Shown: piece after piece, positions 33,717-43,085 of the stretch
Layout: each line of letters begins with the position of its first letter
Numbering within the stretch: the stretch's first letter is position 1
Assembly: GCF_001956045.1 (NCBI RefSeq)
Contig: NZ_MRTH01000033.1
Location: forward strand, 1-64,000
Direction: 5' to 3'
Origin: Paenibacillus sp. FSL H7-0331
GTDB taxonomy: Bacteria > Bacillota > Bacilli > Paenibacillales > NBRC-103111
Length of the DNA stretch: 64,000 nucleotides
Made by a program: the position numbers and the translations under genes
The notes under the pieces: generated by a model
What the model was told of the DNA's origin: nothing
The model's input: the letters and a program-made list of their open reading frames with translations, nothing else
Databases searched by the model: none

Positions 33717-33750
33717 CTTTTAAAAAGAGCAGCCCGCTTGTGGCTGCTCT
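33717..33750 (-). terminator. Terminator after the PatB-like aminotransferase
   Basis: Minus-strand AGAGCAGCC-ACAAGC-GGGCTGCTCT followed by TTTTTAAAA. Confidence 0.88.
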
Positions 33751-33796
33751 ACGATTATTTGTGTCATTCCTCTTGTTGAACTCTGCTTCAACTTGC

Positions 33797-34978
33797 TTAT
33801 CCGCGCTTACTGCTGTTTGCAGCATCGCAGAACTGCCTAAGCGCCTGCTCCACAATCGATCTTGGGCAAGCCAGATTGATACGCAGCCAGCCTTCTCCTT
33901 CGGTCCCAAATACCGAACCTTCGCTAAATGCCACTTTGGCCTGACGGAACATCAAGTCCTTAAGCCCTTTTATGTCTAGTCCAAGCTCCCGGCAATCCAT
34001 CCACAATAGGTAGGTACCCTCCGGATATAGCGGCTTTACTTCCGGTAAATGCTCAGCCAAAAAGCCAAGTGTGTAATCCAGGTTTCCTTTGACATAGACC
34101 ATCATTTCATCGAGCCAAGCTTCGCCTTCATTATAGGCAACCTCAACGGCATCCTGTGCAAAATGCTGCGCCATATGCAGGCTGAGTGTTTTGAGACGCT
34201 GATCGATTGTCCGTTTGAGGCTGGTGTTAGAGGTCACGATAAAGGATGTGTGCAGTCCTGGCAAATTAAACGTTTTGGTAGCAGCCAGGCACGTAATCGT
34301 GATGTCGGCCAGCTCAGGAGACAACGAAGCGAACGGTATGTGAGGGTGTCCCGGGAAGGTCAAGTCACAATGAATCTCATCGGATACGACGATTACCCCA
34401 TACTGCAGGCAGAGCTCTCCCAGCTTGAGCAGCTCTTCACGCTCCCACACACGTCCTCCTGGATTGTGAGGGCTGCACAGCAGCAGCAATTTGGCGCCTC
34501 CCTTGAACAATGACTCCAAATGCTCATAATCCATCTCGAAGCGCCCATTTTGTAGAAGCAGCGAGTTTTTGGCAACAACACGTCCATTGCTTTGAATCAC
34601 ATCGTAGAAAGGGTAATACACAGGGGATTGGATGACTACCTGTCCACCTGGCTCGCTGAACAATTCCACTGCCAGACTTAGCGAGGTCACGATACTTGGT
34701 GAATCCGTTATCCAGTTGGTCTCAATATCCCAGTTGTGACGGCGTTTAAACCAATTTACAATCGATTCCAAGTAACTGTCCGTGCGGATTGCATATCCAT
34801 AAATGCCCAGCTCGGCACGCTGCTTCAATACCTCCTGAATGGCAGGAGGAGCCAAAAAGTCCATATCAGCTACCCATAGCGGGAGAATATCCGGTTCCCC
34901 GAACAGCTTGCCGCCTTGATCCCATTTATATGAGCGAGTATTCCGTCTATCGTTTAATTGATCAAAATTGTAAGCCAA
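33797..34978 (-). CDS. PatB/MalY-type PLP-dependent aminotransferase (cystathionine beta-lyase-like)
   Basis: A 393-aa fold-type I PLP enzyme. It has the PLP-lysine motif in TCLAATKTFNLPGLHTSF, CSPHNPGGRVW, SDEIHCDLTFPGHPH, and C-terminal RINLACPRSIVEQAL. The opening NFDQLNDRRNTRSYKWD and LPLWVADMDF is diagnostic for the PatB/MalY group, which has C-S lyase activity and can also modulate regulators. The start is TTG at 34978 with GAGGTG 7 nt upstream. Predicted role: sulfur amino-acid metabolism. It is convergent with nothing and lies just downstream of the kdp operon. Confidence 0.92.
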   Translation of the reverse strand: MAYNFDQLNDRRNTRSYKWDQGGKLFGEPDILPLWVADMDFLAPPAIQEVLKQRAELGIYGYAIRTDSYLESIVNWFKRRHNWDIETNWITDSPSIVTSLSLAVELFSEPGGQVVIQSPVYYPFYDVIQSNGRVVAKNSLLLQNGRFEMDYEHLESLFKGGAKLLLLCSPHNPGGRVWEREELLKLGELCLQYGVIVVSDEIHCDLTFPGHPHIPFASLSPELADITITCLAATKTFNLPGLHTSFIVTSNTSLKRTIDQRLKTLSLHMAQHFAQDAVEVAYNEGEAWLDEMMVYVKGNLDYTLGFLAEHLPEVKPLYPEGTYLLWMDCRELGLDIKGLKDLMFRQAKVAFSEGSVFGTEGEGWLRINLACPRSIVEQALRQFCDAANSSKRG

Positions 34979-35091
34979 ACAAGGTCACCTCATTATCGAT
35001 TTTTTAAAATTATACCATTAGTGACGAGCCCTGTATAACAACATTTCTTGAACATCCCGATAAACGAAGCTTTACCTATGGACTGCAGCTT

Positions 35092-37425
35092 CTATGCTTT
35101 GTTAGGAATTCTGGTATCGATCTCGCAATCCGCGACTACCAGCACATCCATATGCCTTGCGCGGCGAAGCAGATTTTTCACTATCGAGCCTTGCCACAGC
35201 TCCTTCCAGATCGATAGCCTGGACTGTCCCATAATGATCTGCGTGGTTTTGTAGACATTTGCCTTGCTTACCAAAGCCTCGGGTATTTGCTTACGATGTT
35301 CAGCCTTCAGCGTTTCAAAGGTTCCACCCAAGCGGTTTGTCAGCTTCCTTAGCGCCTCAACCCGCTCCAGTAATTCATCTGTGGACGAGATTTGCACATA
35401 GGTGACATACCAAGCCGCTTTCAATCTATGGGCAATTCGAAAGCCTCGACGTATCAAGCGCTCTGCCTGTGGGGTGGCATCAATACACACATAAATAACC
35501 TCCTGTCTGCGCCAAGGACCACGAAGAGAATTGCTTCTCTCCCAGGATTCCAGACGTTCATCCACATCATCCGCGATCTCTCGCAAGGCAAGCTCCCTCA
35601 AGGCAATCAGGTTAACGGTTTTAAAAAAATTGTTAATGGCTTGATCCACCTTATCCATCGCATAGATTTTGCCTTCTCTCATCCGCTGCTGCAGCGATTG
35701 CGGCGCCACATCGATCAGTTGTACCTCGTCAGCAAGTCTCAGAATATGATCCGGAACCGTCTCCCTGACACGGACTCCCGTAATTTGCTCTATAGCATCA
35801 TTCAGGCTTTCCAGATGCTGCACGTTGACGGTTGAAATGACGGAGATCCCTGCCGCCAAAATATCAAGCACATCCTCGTACCTTTTCTTATTTTTACTTC
35901 CCGGTACATTCGTATGTGCCAATTCATCGACAAGAACCACATCCGGATTACGCCGGATCACTTCCTCTGCATCCATTTCCTCCAGACGAGTTCCCCGGTA
36001 ATCCATAACTTTACGTGGAATCAGCTCCAGTGTGCCGATCTGTGCTGCCGTTTCCTTGCGACCGTGTGTTTCCAGCAGACCAATCAGCACCTGAATTCCT
36101 TTTTTATCGAGATCGTTGCCATCACGCAGCATGGTGTACGTTTTGCCCACGCCTGGCGCAGCGCCTATATACACTTTAAATGTTCCGCGTTTGATCTGCA
36201 TAATTTTGCGTTCAACCTCCTGAGAACTCAAGCGGCGGAACCACTCTTCCTCTTCCTTAGGTTTCGATAGCCTGGCAGGCAGGATTCGCTCCCCTTCATG
36301 CTCCGCGCGGTCTGCGACCATGAAGATGTCGATATTTCTCGTTTGCTTCAGCATGTCGTGGACAATAGAGCCTTGCCAGAACTCCACCCAGCGTGATTGC
36401 TTGGAATGACCGAGAACAATTCGGGTTATGTTATGATCCAGAGCGTACTTAACAAGAACCTTGGGCAGGGAACGGCGGGCACATAGCGGAAGCTCGTCGA
36501 ATTCCCCGCCTACCTTTTTAACCAATTTGACGATGGACCGCTTGAAGGTTGCTTCCACCTTGGACAGCTCTTTTTGAGGATTGACAAAAGTAACCACTCG
36601 CAAGTCGCCATTCAGACGTTTGGCAATTTGCTGGCCTCTTCGTACGTAGATCGATCCATTCCAGTGATACTGCGCTGATACGAGAATACGCTCTGTTGCA
36701 CCGGAGGGACCGATCAAACCTAACTCATCTCTATGCTTATCAAGGGAATCATTAACACCCTCAGCCATTAAGCGTAAAGACAATTCCCGCAGCACAGCCA
36801 GATTGCCCCTCTTGAATAAAGCAGATCCTTTGCCAAAATGCAGGTGGCCCTCTGCTGCCCGATTTAACAAGGTTTCCGGCGTGGCATCGATCAGTACAAC
36901 TTCATCGGCAATTTCCAGTGTATCTGCAGGTACGGTTTCCTGGGCTTCCACTCCCGTTAATTTCCTGGCTAATTCCGTAACCCCTTCCAGCTCGTATACG
37001 TTGACTGTTGAGATCACGCTAATCCCGTGGTTGATTAAGAATCGAATATCTTCCATACGTGTGGCGTATTGGGCATCCTTGCGATTGCGATGAGCCAAAC
37101 CATCTACCAATACAACTTCGGGATTACGTTTAATAAGTGCATCCAGATTCAAGTCTTTTTTTTCAACATTTTCTTTCATCCAATGTATGCTTGGAACCCG
37201 TTCCAAGTCTCCGATCTGCTCGACCGTTTCGGGACGCTGCATGGTGGACACGGCACATATTACCACGTCGATACCCTGATTTTTCAAATGCTGACCTTCG
37301 CGCAGCATATGATACGTTTTCCCCGAACCGCTGACCGCACCAATATATACCTTTAATCGACCTCTATGCAGCTTGGAAATCGATAACAGAATCTCCTCTG
37401 GTGTTTTGCGTTTAAAATTTTCCAT
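35092..37425 (-). CDS. KdpD-like sensor protein: tandem duplicated KdpD-USP modules, no kinase domain
   Basis: A 777-aa soluble protein. ATG at 37425 is preferred because GGAGG lies 5 nt upstream. It consists of two KdpD N-terminal units, each followed by a universal-stress-protein-like domain. Unit 1 (about 20-375) has Walker A GAVSGSGKTY but a changed Walker B, VDGLAHRNRKD. Unit 2 (about 405-770) is canonical: GAAPGVGKTY and VDELAHTNVPGSKN. Both USP parts end alike (GHSKQSRWVEFWQGSIVHDML and GQSRLSIWKELWQGSIVKNLL). The four membrane helices, GAF, HisKA and ATPase of full KdpD are absent, and no kdpE is nearby. It therefore cannot act as a kinase and may bind ATP or c-di-AMP and act directly on KdpFABC. 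Confidence 0.9.
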   Translation of the reverse strand: MENFKRKTPEEILLSISKLHRGRLKVYIGAVSGSGKTYHMLREGQHLKNQGIDVVICAVSTMQRPETVEQIGDLERVPSIHWMKENVEKKDLNLDALIKRNPEVVLVDGLAHRNRKDAQYATRMEDIRFLINHGISVISTVNVYELEGVTELARKLTGVEAQETVPADTLEIADEVVLIDATPETLLNRAAEGHLHFGKGSALFKRGNLAVLRELSLRLMAEGVNDSLDKHRDELGLIGPSGATERILVSAQYHWNGSIYVRRGQQIAKRLNGDLRVVTFVNPQKELSKVEATFKRSIVKLVKKVGGEFDELPLCARRSLPKVLVKYALDHNITRIVLGHSKQSRWVEFWQGSIVHDMLKQTRNIDIFMVADRAEHEGERILPARLSKPKEEEEWFRRLSSQEVERKIMQIKRGTFKVYIGAAPGVGKTYTMLRDGNDLDKKGIQVLIGLLETHGRKETAAQIGTLELIPRKVMDYRGTRLEEMDAEEVIRRNPDVVLVDELAHTNVPGSKNKKRYEDVLDILAAGISVISTVNVQHLESLNDAIEQITGVRVRETVPDHILRLADEVQLIDVAPQSLQQRMREGKIYAMDKVDQAINNFFKTVNLIALRELALREIADDVDERLESWERSNSLRGPWRRQEVIYVCIDATPQAERLIRRGFRIAHRLKAAWYVTYVQISSTDELLERVEALRKLTNRLGGTFETLKAEHRKQIPEALVSKANVYKTTQIIMGQSRLSIWKELWQGSIVKNLLRRARHMDVLVVADCEIDTRIPNKA

Positions 37426-37484
37426 GAACGCCTCCATGCACATTGATTCGATCGTTTATATGTGTCCACTCATAGGATGAGGAA

Positions 37485-37529
37485 AAGGAAAAGTCCGATA
37501 AAGCCAGAGCTTTACCAGAACTTTTCCTT
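37485..37529 (-). terminator. Hairpin between kdpC and the KdpD-like gene
   Basis: AAGGAAAAGT...ACTTTTCCTT, a 10-bp stem with a large loop containing AAAGC/GCTTT pairing. On the minus strand it continues into TTCC rather than a pure T run. It may lower read-through from kdpFABC into the KdpD-like gene. Confidence 0.5.
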
Positions 37530-37539
37530 CTATAAAGAG

Positions 37540-38145
37540 CTACTTCAGCAAGGCGCTCAATGCCAAGTTTAATTTTAACACATTGACCCGGGGTTCACCG
37601 AACAATCCCAAGTCCCTTCCTTCGGTTGTTTGCTCTACAAGCTGCTGCAGCTTGGCTTCGGGAATTCCGTTCAGCTTGCTGATTCTTGGAACCTGAACGA
37701 GAGCCGATTGCGGACTGATATGCGGATCAAGTCCCGAGCCTGAGTTGGTAATCAGGTCAATCGGCAATTGACTCACCGGAACAGCAGGATTGTTGGTCTT
37801 CCAGTCCTCAATCGATTCCTGCGTCCGCTTCAGCATGTCAGGATTGGATGCCGCATAGTTATTGGACCCTGAAGCCTCTGCCTTGTAATCAATACTTGAT
37901 ACTCTGCCTTGAAAGTATTTGGGATCAGCAAACTTTTGTCCGATCAATTCCGAGCCCACGATCTGTCCCTTGCTGTTGTAAATCATACTGCCATTCGCAT
38001 TTGCAGGCATCAGCACCTGTGCGACCCCGGTGCATACCAGAGGATAAATGATTCCACAACATACAAGAAATACTAGACTAACCCGAATCACGATTCCCAA
38101 AGAAAAGCTTGCTGTGTTTGACGCAGCATGTTCCGATTTATCCAT
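37540..38145 (-). CDS. kdpC: Potassium-transporting ATPase subunit C
   Basis: A 201-aa subunit of the KdpFABC high-affinity K+ pump. It has one N-terminal membrane helix ([24 protein letters not shown]), then family segments [34 protein letters not shown] and [21 protein letters not shown]. KdpC assists ATP binding and assembly. The start at 38145 has GAGGG about 10 nt upstream. Downstream of kdpB by 63 nt, in the expected order. Confidence 0.96.
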   Translation of the reverse strand: MDKSEHAASNTASFSLGIVIRVSLVFLVCCGIIYPLVCTGVAQVLMPANANGSMIYNSKGQIVGSELIGQKFADPKYFQGRVSSIDYKAEASGSNNYAASNPDMLKRTQESIEDWKTNNPAVPVSQLPIDLITNSGSGLDPHISPQSALVQVPRISKLNGIPEAKLQQLVEQTTEGRDLGLFGEPRVNVLKLNLALSALLK

Positions 38146-38208
38146 TCTTTTATACCCTCTTTTCTGATAGATGTTGATACCGTTGCGAGATCAAGATTCA
38201 CCGTACTT

Positions 38209-40239
38209 CTAAATCCATAAATGCACCATCAGATCAATAAGCTTGATGCCTAAGAACGGCACTACGATCCCGCCAAATCCATAAATAAACAGATTGCGCT
38301 GCAGGAGCTTATTTGAGCTCATCGGTTTATAGCCAACCCCTCGCATAGCAAGCGGGATCAAGAGCGGAATAATAATTGCATTGAAGACCAAAGCGGACAA
38401 AATCGCTGACAATGGGGAGCCGAGCCTCATAACATTGAGTGCCTCCATCTGTGGAATCGCGAGCGTAAACATGGCCGGAATGATAGCGAAATATTTGGCC
38501 ACATCGTTAGCGATACTAAAGGTTGTCAAAGCACCACGCGTCATCAGCAGCTGCTTGCCAATTGCCACTACCTCGATAATTTTGGATGGGTCCGAATCCA
38601 GATCAACCATGTTGGCTGCTTCTTTGGCCGCTGTCGTACCGCTGTTCATCGCAAGCCCTACATCCGCTTGTGCAAGTGCCGGTGCATCATTCGTACCGTC
38701 TCCAGTCATTGCAACCAGCTTTCCTTCCGCTTGCTCTTTACGGATAACGGCAATTTTATCCTCGGGCTTGCTCTCGGCTATAAACTCATCCACACCAGCC
38801 TCACGGGCAATGGTAGCTGCAGTCAGCGGATTATCACCCGTACACATGATCGTTTTGATGCCCATCCTGCGAAGCTGCTCAAACCGCTCCTTCATCCCCG
38901 GCTTCACGGTGTCCTTCAAATATATGAGCCCGAGGATATGGTTATCTAGCGCTACAGCGAGCGGTGTACCGCCCTCTGATGCAATCGCATTGCCTTTGAG
39001 CTCCAGATCACTCGGAACGGCTCCTCCTTGAGATTCCACCCATTTTCTTACCGAATCCACAGCTCCCTTACGTACCTTACGTCCATCTGACAAATCGATT
39101 CCGCTCATCCGGGTTTCCGCTTTAAACTCGATAAATACCCCGTCCTCGGCAATTGAGCTGTCATAGGCCATTCCTTGCTTTTTCATTAATTCCAGCACCG
39201 AACGCCCTTCAGGTGTTTCATCCTTGAGCGAGCTGATCGCAGCCCATTCACCCAAAACCGCTATGTTCTCGGAGTCTACAGGAGTAAACTCGCTGGCCAT
39301 CCGGTTACCGAATGTAATCGTCCCTGTTTTATCCAAAATCATCGTATTAATATCCCCAGCGGCTTCGACCGCTTTACCTGACATGGCAAGAACATTAAAC
39401 TGGGTCACGCGGTCCATCCCTGCAATCCCGATAGCTGATAGTAAACCGCCAATTGTCGTAGGGATCAGACATACCAGCAAAGAAATCAATACCGGGATAT
39501 CCAATTGAATGTCCAGATATTTGGCAATCGGAGCCAAGGTGACGACAACAATAAGGAAAATCAACGTCAAACTGGTGAGCAGCGTGTTCAGCGCAATTTC
39601 ATTCGGTGTTTTTTGCCGCTTGGCACCTTCAACCAAAGCAATCATCCGGTCGATAAACGATTCCCCGGGATCATTCGTAATTCTCACTTTGATCTTGTCG
39701 CTGACAACACGGGTACCACCTGTTACCGAATTGAAGTCGCCTCCTGCTTCCTTAATCACTGGAGCGGATTCTCCTGTAATGGCGGATTCGTCTACAGAAG
39801 CCAGTCCTTCAATCACTTCTCCATCCCCCGGTATCATTTCTCCTTGAGAAACAACGACGATATCTCCTTTACGCAGCTCGGTGGACGGAACCAGCTTCAA
39901 TCCTCCGTTCACCACTTTATTGGCGCTGATCTCTTTTTTGGATTGTTTCAGTGAATCGGCCTGTGCTTTCCCGCGGCCTTCAGCAAGTGCTTCTGCAAAA
40001 TTTGCAAACAGCAGAGTGAAGAGCAGAATCGCAAATACAGTTACGTTAAACCCCATACTTTGACCCGTACCAAAATATCCTGGAAAAATCGTCATCAGCA
40101 GCACGATCAAGGTGCCAACCTCAACAACAAACATGACCGGATTTTTCATCATAGTCATCGGATTCAACTTCACAAAGCTGTCTTTGACGGCATTGCGAAG
40201 GATGTCACCAGATAAGCTTTTTTTTCTATTGGTTTGCAT
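38209..40239 (-). CDS. kdpB: Potassium-transporting ATPase subunit B (P-type ATPase)
   Basis: A 676-aa catalytic subunit. The phosphorylation motif DKTGT is in [13 protein letters not shown]. Actuator TGES is in AITGESAPV. The nucleotide site has TGDNPLTA, and the hinge has [18 protein letters not shown]. About seven membrane helices. Length and spacing to kdpA (21 nt) are normal. It hydrolyses ATP to drive K+ through KdpA. Confidence 0.97.
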   Translation of the reverse strand: MQTNRKKSLSGDILRNAVKDSFVKLNPMTMMKNPVMFVVEVGTLIVLLMTIFPGYFGTGQSMGFNVTVFAILLFTLLFANFAEALAEGRGKAQADSLKQSKKEISANKVVNGGLKLVPSTELRKGDIVVVSQGEMIPGDGEVIEGLASVDESAITGESAPVIKEAGGDFNSVTGGTRVVSDKIKVRITNDPGESFIDRMIALVEGAKRQKTPNEIALNTLLTSLTLIFLIVVVTLAPIAKYLDIQLDIPVLISLLVCLIPTTIGGLLSAIGIAGMDRVTQFNVLAMSGKAVEAAGDINTMILDKTGTITFGNRMASEFTPVDSENIAVLGEWAAISSLKDETPEGRSVLELMKKQGMAYDSSIAEDGVFIEFKAETRMSGIDLSDGRKVRKGAVDSVRKWVESQGGAVPSDLELKGNAIASEGGTPLAVALDNHILGLIYLKDTVKPGMKERFEQLRRMGIKTIMCTGDNPLTAATIAREAGVDEFIAESKPEDKIAVIRKEQAEGKLVAMTGDGTNDAPALAQADVGLAMNSGTTAAKEAANMVDLDSDPSKIIEVVAIGKQLLMTRGALTTFSIANDVAKYFAIIPAMFTLAIPQMEALNVMRLGSPLSAILSALVFNAIIIPLLIPLAMRGVGYKPMSSNKLLQRNLFIYGFGGIVVPFLGIKLIDLMVHLWI

Positions 40240-40260
40240 GAATCATGTCCACTCCTTCCA

Positions 40261-41940
40261 TTAACGAATCGTCAAATGCTCGGCTATCGGGCCCAATACA
40301 ATACCAGGCAAGAACGTCAGAGCGCCTATAATTAAAACCGTTCCTATTAGAATACCGACGAACAAACGGTTATCTGTGCGAAAAGTTCCGATAGTTTCGG
40401 GAACCCACTGTTTGCGCAGCATCGCCCCCGCTACCGCCAGCATCGCTACCATCGAAATATAGCGGCCGAACAGCATCACAACTCCCGTAGATATATTCCA
40501 GAATGGCGTATTATCGCCCAATCCTTCGAACCCCGAACCATTGTTAGCCGCGGAGGATGTAAATTCATACAGAACTTGTGAAATGCCATGAAAGCCCGGA
40601 TTCGTTATTCCCGCTTTTCCTAAATCAGTAGCCAGCGCAACTGCGGTTGACGCCAAAATAATGAGTGGATGCGCCAGAATCGCAATAGCAATCAGCTTGA
40701 TTTCGCGTGCTTCTATTTTTCGACCGAGAAACTCCGGTGTCCGACCGACCATTAACCCCGCCAGGAATACCGCCAATATCGCATACATCAGCATATTAAC
40801 GAGCCCAACGCCCTTACCGCCAAATACGCAGTTCAGCATCATGAGAGCCATTGGCGTGATGCCGCCAAGCGGTGTCAGTGTGTCGTGCATCGTATTGACA
40901 CTGCCAGTTGTCGCCGCTGTCGTTACGGTAGCGAACAGTGCCGATTGCGGGATACCAAAGCGGACCTCTTTGCCTTCCATACTGCCCTGTGCTGCATCGA
41001 TGCCCAATCTGTTCATGACGGGATTACCGCTCGACTCCGCAGCATAAATAAGGGACAGAAACATAATAAATAAGATCATCATCGAGGAAAAAATAACCCA
41101 ACCCTGCTTGCGGTTTTTGGCAAACAAGCCGTACGTGTAAGGAAGCGCAGCAGATAAAACCCACATCGATAAAATTTCAATCACATTGGTCAACGGATTC
41201 GGATTCTCAAATGGATGAGCCGAGTTCACTCCAAAAAATCCGCCGCCATTCGTACCGATATGCTTGATCGATTCCAGTGCCGCCACCGGCCCGATAGCAA
41301 TTTGCTGCTCGGCCCCCTCCAGCGTCGTAGCGGTTATTGTAGGCTGCAAAGTCAGCGGAACCTGAAGAGCCACAAGCAGAAGAGTCACTACAAAAGCAAA
41401 CGGGAAAAATACACGAATATGCGCTTTTACAAAATCCTCGAAAAAATTGCCTATCGTTTCCCCTTTACTCGTAATTCCTCTGACAAAGGCAATGGCGACG
41501 GAAAACCCGGTTGCTGCCGAGGTGAACATCATCATAATAATGACAGCCATCTGCGAAAAATACGACAAGCCCGACTCCCCGCTGTAATGCTGCAGATTCG
41601 TGTTGGTCATAAAGCTGATGACCGTATTGAAGGTCAGCGTTTCTTCCATGTTGTCAATCCCGTTCGGATTAAGCGGCAAATATTTTTGTAGCCTCAAAAT
41701 CAAATAGCTTATAGCCACGAGGACGATATTCGTAACAATAAAACTGAGCGCGTAGGTTTTCCAGGTCATACCTTTTCGTTCCTTTAAACCAATCATTGCA
41801 AAAATCGGTCTTTCGATGAACCCGAACCACTTGTCAGTCCGATTCGCTTCATTAGAGAATACGTTATAGAGATAGGTGCCTACAGGTTTAACCAACAGCA
41901 CCAAAATGACAATAACGACGGCAATTTGCAAAATGCCCAT
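40261..41940 (-). CDS. kdpA: Potassium-transporting ATPase subunit A (K+ channel-like)
   Basis: A 559-aa membrane subunit related to K+ channels. Selectivity loops are visible: MTNTNLQHYSGE, GTNGGGFFGVNSAHPFENPNP, FGGKGVGLVN and SAANNGSGFEG. The start ATG at 41940 follows GAGGAGG, which itself directly follows a palindromic repeat hairpin in the transcript. First large gene of the kdp operon, downstream of kdpF. Confidence 0.97.
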   Translation of the reverse strand: MGILQIAVVIVILVLLVKPVGTYLYNVFSNEANRTDKWFGFIERPIFAMIGLKERKGMTWKTYALSFIVTNIVLVAISYLILRLQKYLPLNPNGIDNMEETLTFNTVISFMTNTNLQHYSGESGLSYFSQMAVIIMMMFTSAATGFSVAIAFVRGITSKGETIGNFFEDFVKAHIRVFFPFAFVVTLLLVALQVPLTLQPTITATTLEGAEQQIAIGPVAALESIKHIGTNGGGFFGVNSAHPFENPNPLTNVIEILSMWVLSAALPYTYGLFAKNRKQGWVIFSSMMILFIMFLSLIYAAESSGNPVMNRLGIDAAQGSMEGKEVRFGIPQSALFATVTTAATTGSVNTMHDTLTPLGGITPMALMMLNCVFGGKGVGLVNMLMYAILAVFLAGLMVGRTPEFLGRKIEAREIKLIAIAILAHPLIILASTAVALATDLGKAGITNPGFHGISQVLYEFTSSAANNGSGFEGLGDNTPFWNISTGVVMLFGRYISMVAMLAVAGAMLRKQWVPETIGTFRTDNRLFVGILIGTVLIIGALTFLPGIVLGPIAEHLTIR

Positions 41941-41959
41941 TTGTTTGTTTCCTCCTCAG

Positions 41960-42019
41960 AGTTTTGCTTTAGCAAAACTTTCTTCGTAAGCATGTGCTGA
42001 GTTTTGCTTTAGCAAAACT
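41960..42019. repeat. Two palindromic repeat units between kdpF and kdpA
   Basis: AGTTTTG...CAAAACT at 41960-41979 and 42000-42019, joined by TTCGTAAGCATGTGCTG. Same family, 40-bp period and position (abutting GAGGAGG) as the three units at 3357-3454, but with compensated changes in the arms. Confidence 0.82.
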
Positions 42020-42137
42020 GACTTCGTAAAGATTGGTGAAAAAGTCCGCTGCACGGTCAAATCATTCTTCCGATCGCTTCGGCTTCTCCAGAACGATTCC
42101 GCCCATTCCGCTAATAATTCACCGGACTACTCATTTA

Positions 42138-42215
42138 TTAAAATTTTTCTGGATTAACCAAGGCGTAGGCCAGATAAAGAAAAATAAATATTGTAAAAAT
42201 AATGACAACGATCAT
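42138..42215 (-). CDS. kdpF: KdpF small subunit
   Basis: A 25-aa membrane peptide: one helix (IVVIIFTIFIFLYLAYAL) followed by VNPEKF. This matches the typical KdpF ending YALINAEAF and stabilises the KdpABC complex. The ribosome site AGGAGG lies 9 nt before ATG. Its ATG overlaps the TGA of the preceding 36-aa ORF (ATGA), indicating coupled translation. Too short for routine gene finding. Confidence 0.88.
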   Translation of the reverse strand: MIVVIIFTIFIFLYLAYALVNPEKF

Positions 42216-42322
42216 AAACGCTCGCCTCCTGAGTCTTCAATAACACGCCCGCACCACATCAAAAATCCACTGAACAGCGCGTAAGCAATGGCTAGCATCA
42301 GTACCATATATAGATCCAACAT
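42212..42322 (-). CDS. 36-aa membrane peptide upstream of kdpF
   Basis: A short ORF with a strong ribosome site (AGGAGGGG, then ATG at 42322). The sequence begins MLDLYMVLMLAIAYALFSGF, one membrane helix, followed by a short polar tail (MWCGRVIEDSGGERL). It overlaps kdpF by 4 nt. Its position, coupling and membrane helix suggest an extra small subunit or assembly factor of the Kdp pump. No established name is known to me. Confidence 0.78.
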   Translation of the reverse strand: MLDLYMVLMLAIAYALFSGFLMWCGRVIEDSGGERL

Positions 42323-42369
42323 GGTTACCCCTCCTATGTTTATCTTAGCTTCCAAATAGAAGCTTGCCC

Positions 42370-42777
42370 TTACTTCACATGTGTTTGAATTAAAAAGGAA
42401 ACATCCTCGCTTGTCGTATGAATCACATAGGCAGCGCCGAGTCCTTTGTAGACCAGACGAGGATTACTCGTATGGGTGATGACATAAATAGGCTTGGAGG
42501 TCCATCTGCGGCACATTTGAATATAACGGCAGCACAGATTCAGGCTTCGCTCAAAAATAAACACCTTCCCGATAGTAAACTCTGGAAGAGTCCAGTTGAT
42601 TTGTTCTGTAGTATCTACCATTACAATATTTTTTACACCAATATTGACCAGTCTTTGCTTTTCTCCCTGGTTGTTGGCAATAGCTGCAAAACGCAAGCCT
42701 TGCTTCAGCAATTGAAGGATGAAGCCTTCTCCCGTTTTATTGGGTGCCGAAACCAAAATGACTTCCTGTTGTTCCAT
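42370..42777 (-). CDS. Unknown Rossmann-like protein, first gene of the c-di-AMP-controlled kdp operon
   Basis: A 135-aa soluble protein directly behind the ydaO riboswitch. The ribosome site AGGAGG lies about 9 nt before ATG. The pattern VILVSAPNKTGEGFILQLLKQGLRFAAIANN...RLVNIGVKNIVMVD...VFIFE looks like alternating beta strands and helices, comparable to a short NAD(P)-binding or TrkA-N-like domain. The usual GxGxxG is not seen, so nucleotide binding is unproven. Being first in the operon before the membrane peptide, kdpF and kdpA suggests a role in potassium uptake control. I do not recognise a named family. Confidence 0.78.
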   Translation of the reverse strand: MEQQEVILVSAPNKTGEGFILQLLKQGLRFAAIANNQGEKQRLVNIGVKNIVMVDTTEQINWTLPEFTIGKVFIFERSLNLCCRYIQMCRRWTSKPIYVITHTSNPRLVYKGLGAAYVIHTTSEDVSFLIQTHVK

Positions 42778-42811
42778 TTCAATCTTCCTCCTATGATGTC
42801 AAAAAGGAGAC

Positions 42812-42858
42812 AACAAAAAGAAGCCTACGAAAAGAGCGGAACTCTTCTCGTGGCTTCT
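42812..42858 (-). terminator. Riboswitch terminator of the kdp operon
   Basis: Minus-strand AGAAGCCACGAGAAGAG-TTCCG-CTCTTTTCGTAGGCTTCT followed by TTTTTG, ending about 25 nt before the ribosome site of the first gene. It is the expression platform of the ydaO riboswitch. Confidence 0.88.
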
Positions 42859-42859
42859 G

Positions 42860-43085
42860 AAAACACAGTTATACAAACCGTGTCTTACGCACGACAATTG
42901 TTGCCTCTCCCTATACGCTTACGAGGTTAGCTGTCGGATTCGGGCTAGAGAGTAGCCCTACCCCCGGGCATCGAAGATGCCCAGAGGATTCACCCCATGA
43001 AGCTCGTGTATCTGACTACGAAATGATCGAATCAGGTATCACGCGCTTCTTTGGTTCCCCCGTTCCTTTTAAATTCAAGGACTCA
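42860..43085 (-). promoter_or_regulatory. ydaO/yuaA-type c-di-AMP riboswitch, kdp operon
   Basis: On the minus strand the conserved blocks occur in order: GGGGGAACC (43053-43061), GGGTGAATCC (42986-42995), GGGGGTAGGG, CCCGAATCCGACAGC and GCTAACCTCGTAAGCG (42916-42931), ending in AGAGG. These are the ydaO consensus elements. High c-di-AMP would favour the terminator at 42812 and shut off the kdp operon, matching known use of this class for K+ transporters. Confidence 0.93.

Noticed and set aside
35092..37425. Calling this gene a complete KdpD sensor kinase
   Set aside because: No membrane helices, HisKA or ATPase domain can be found; it is two sensor modules only.
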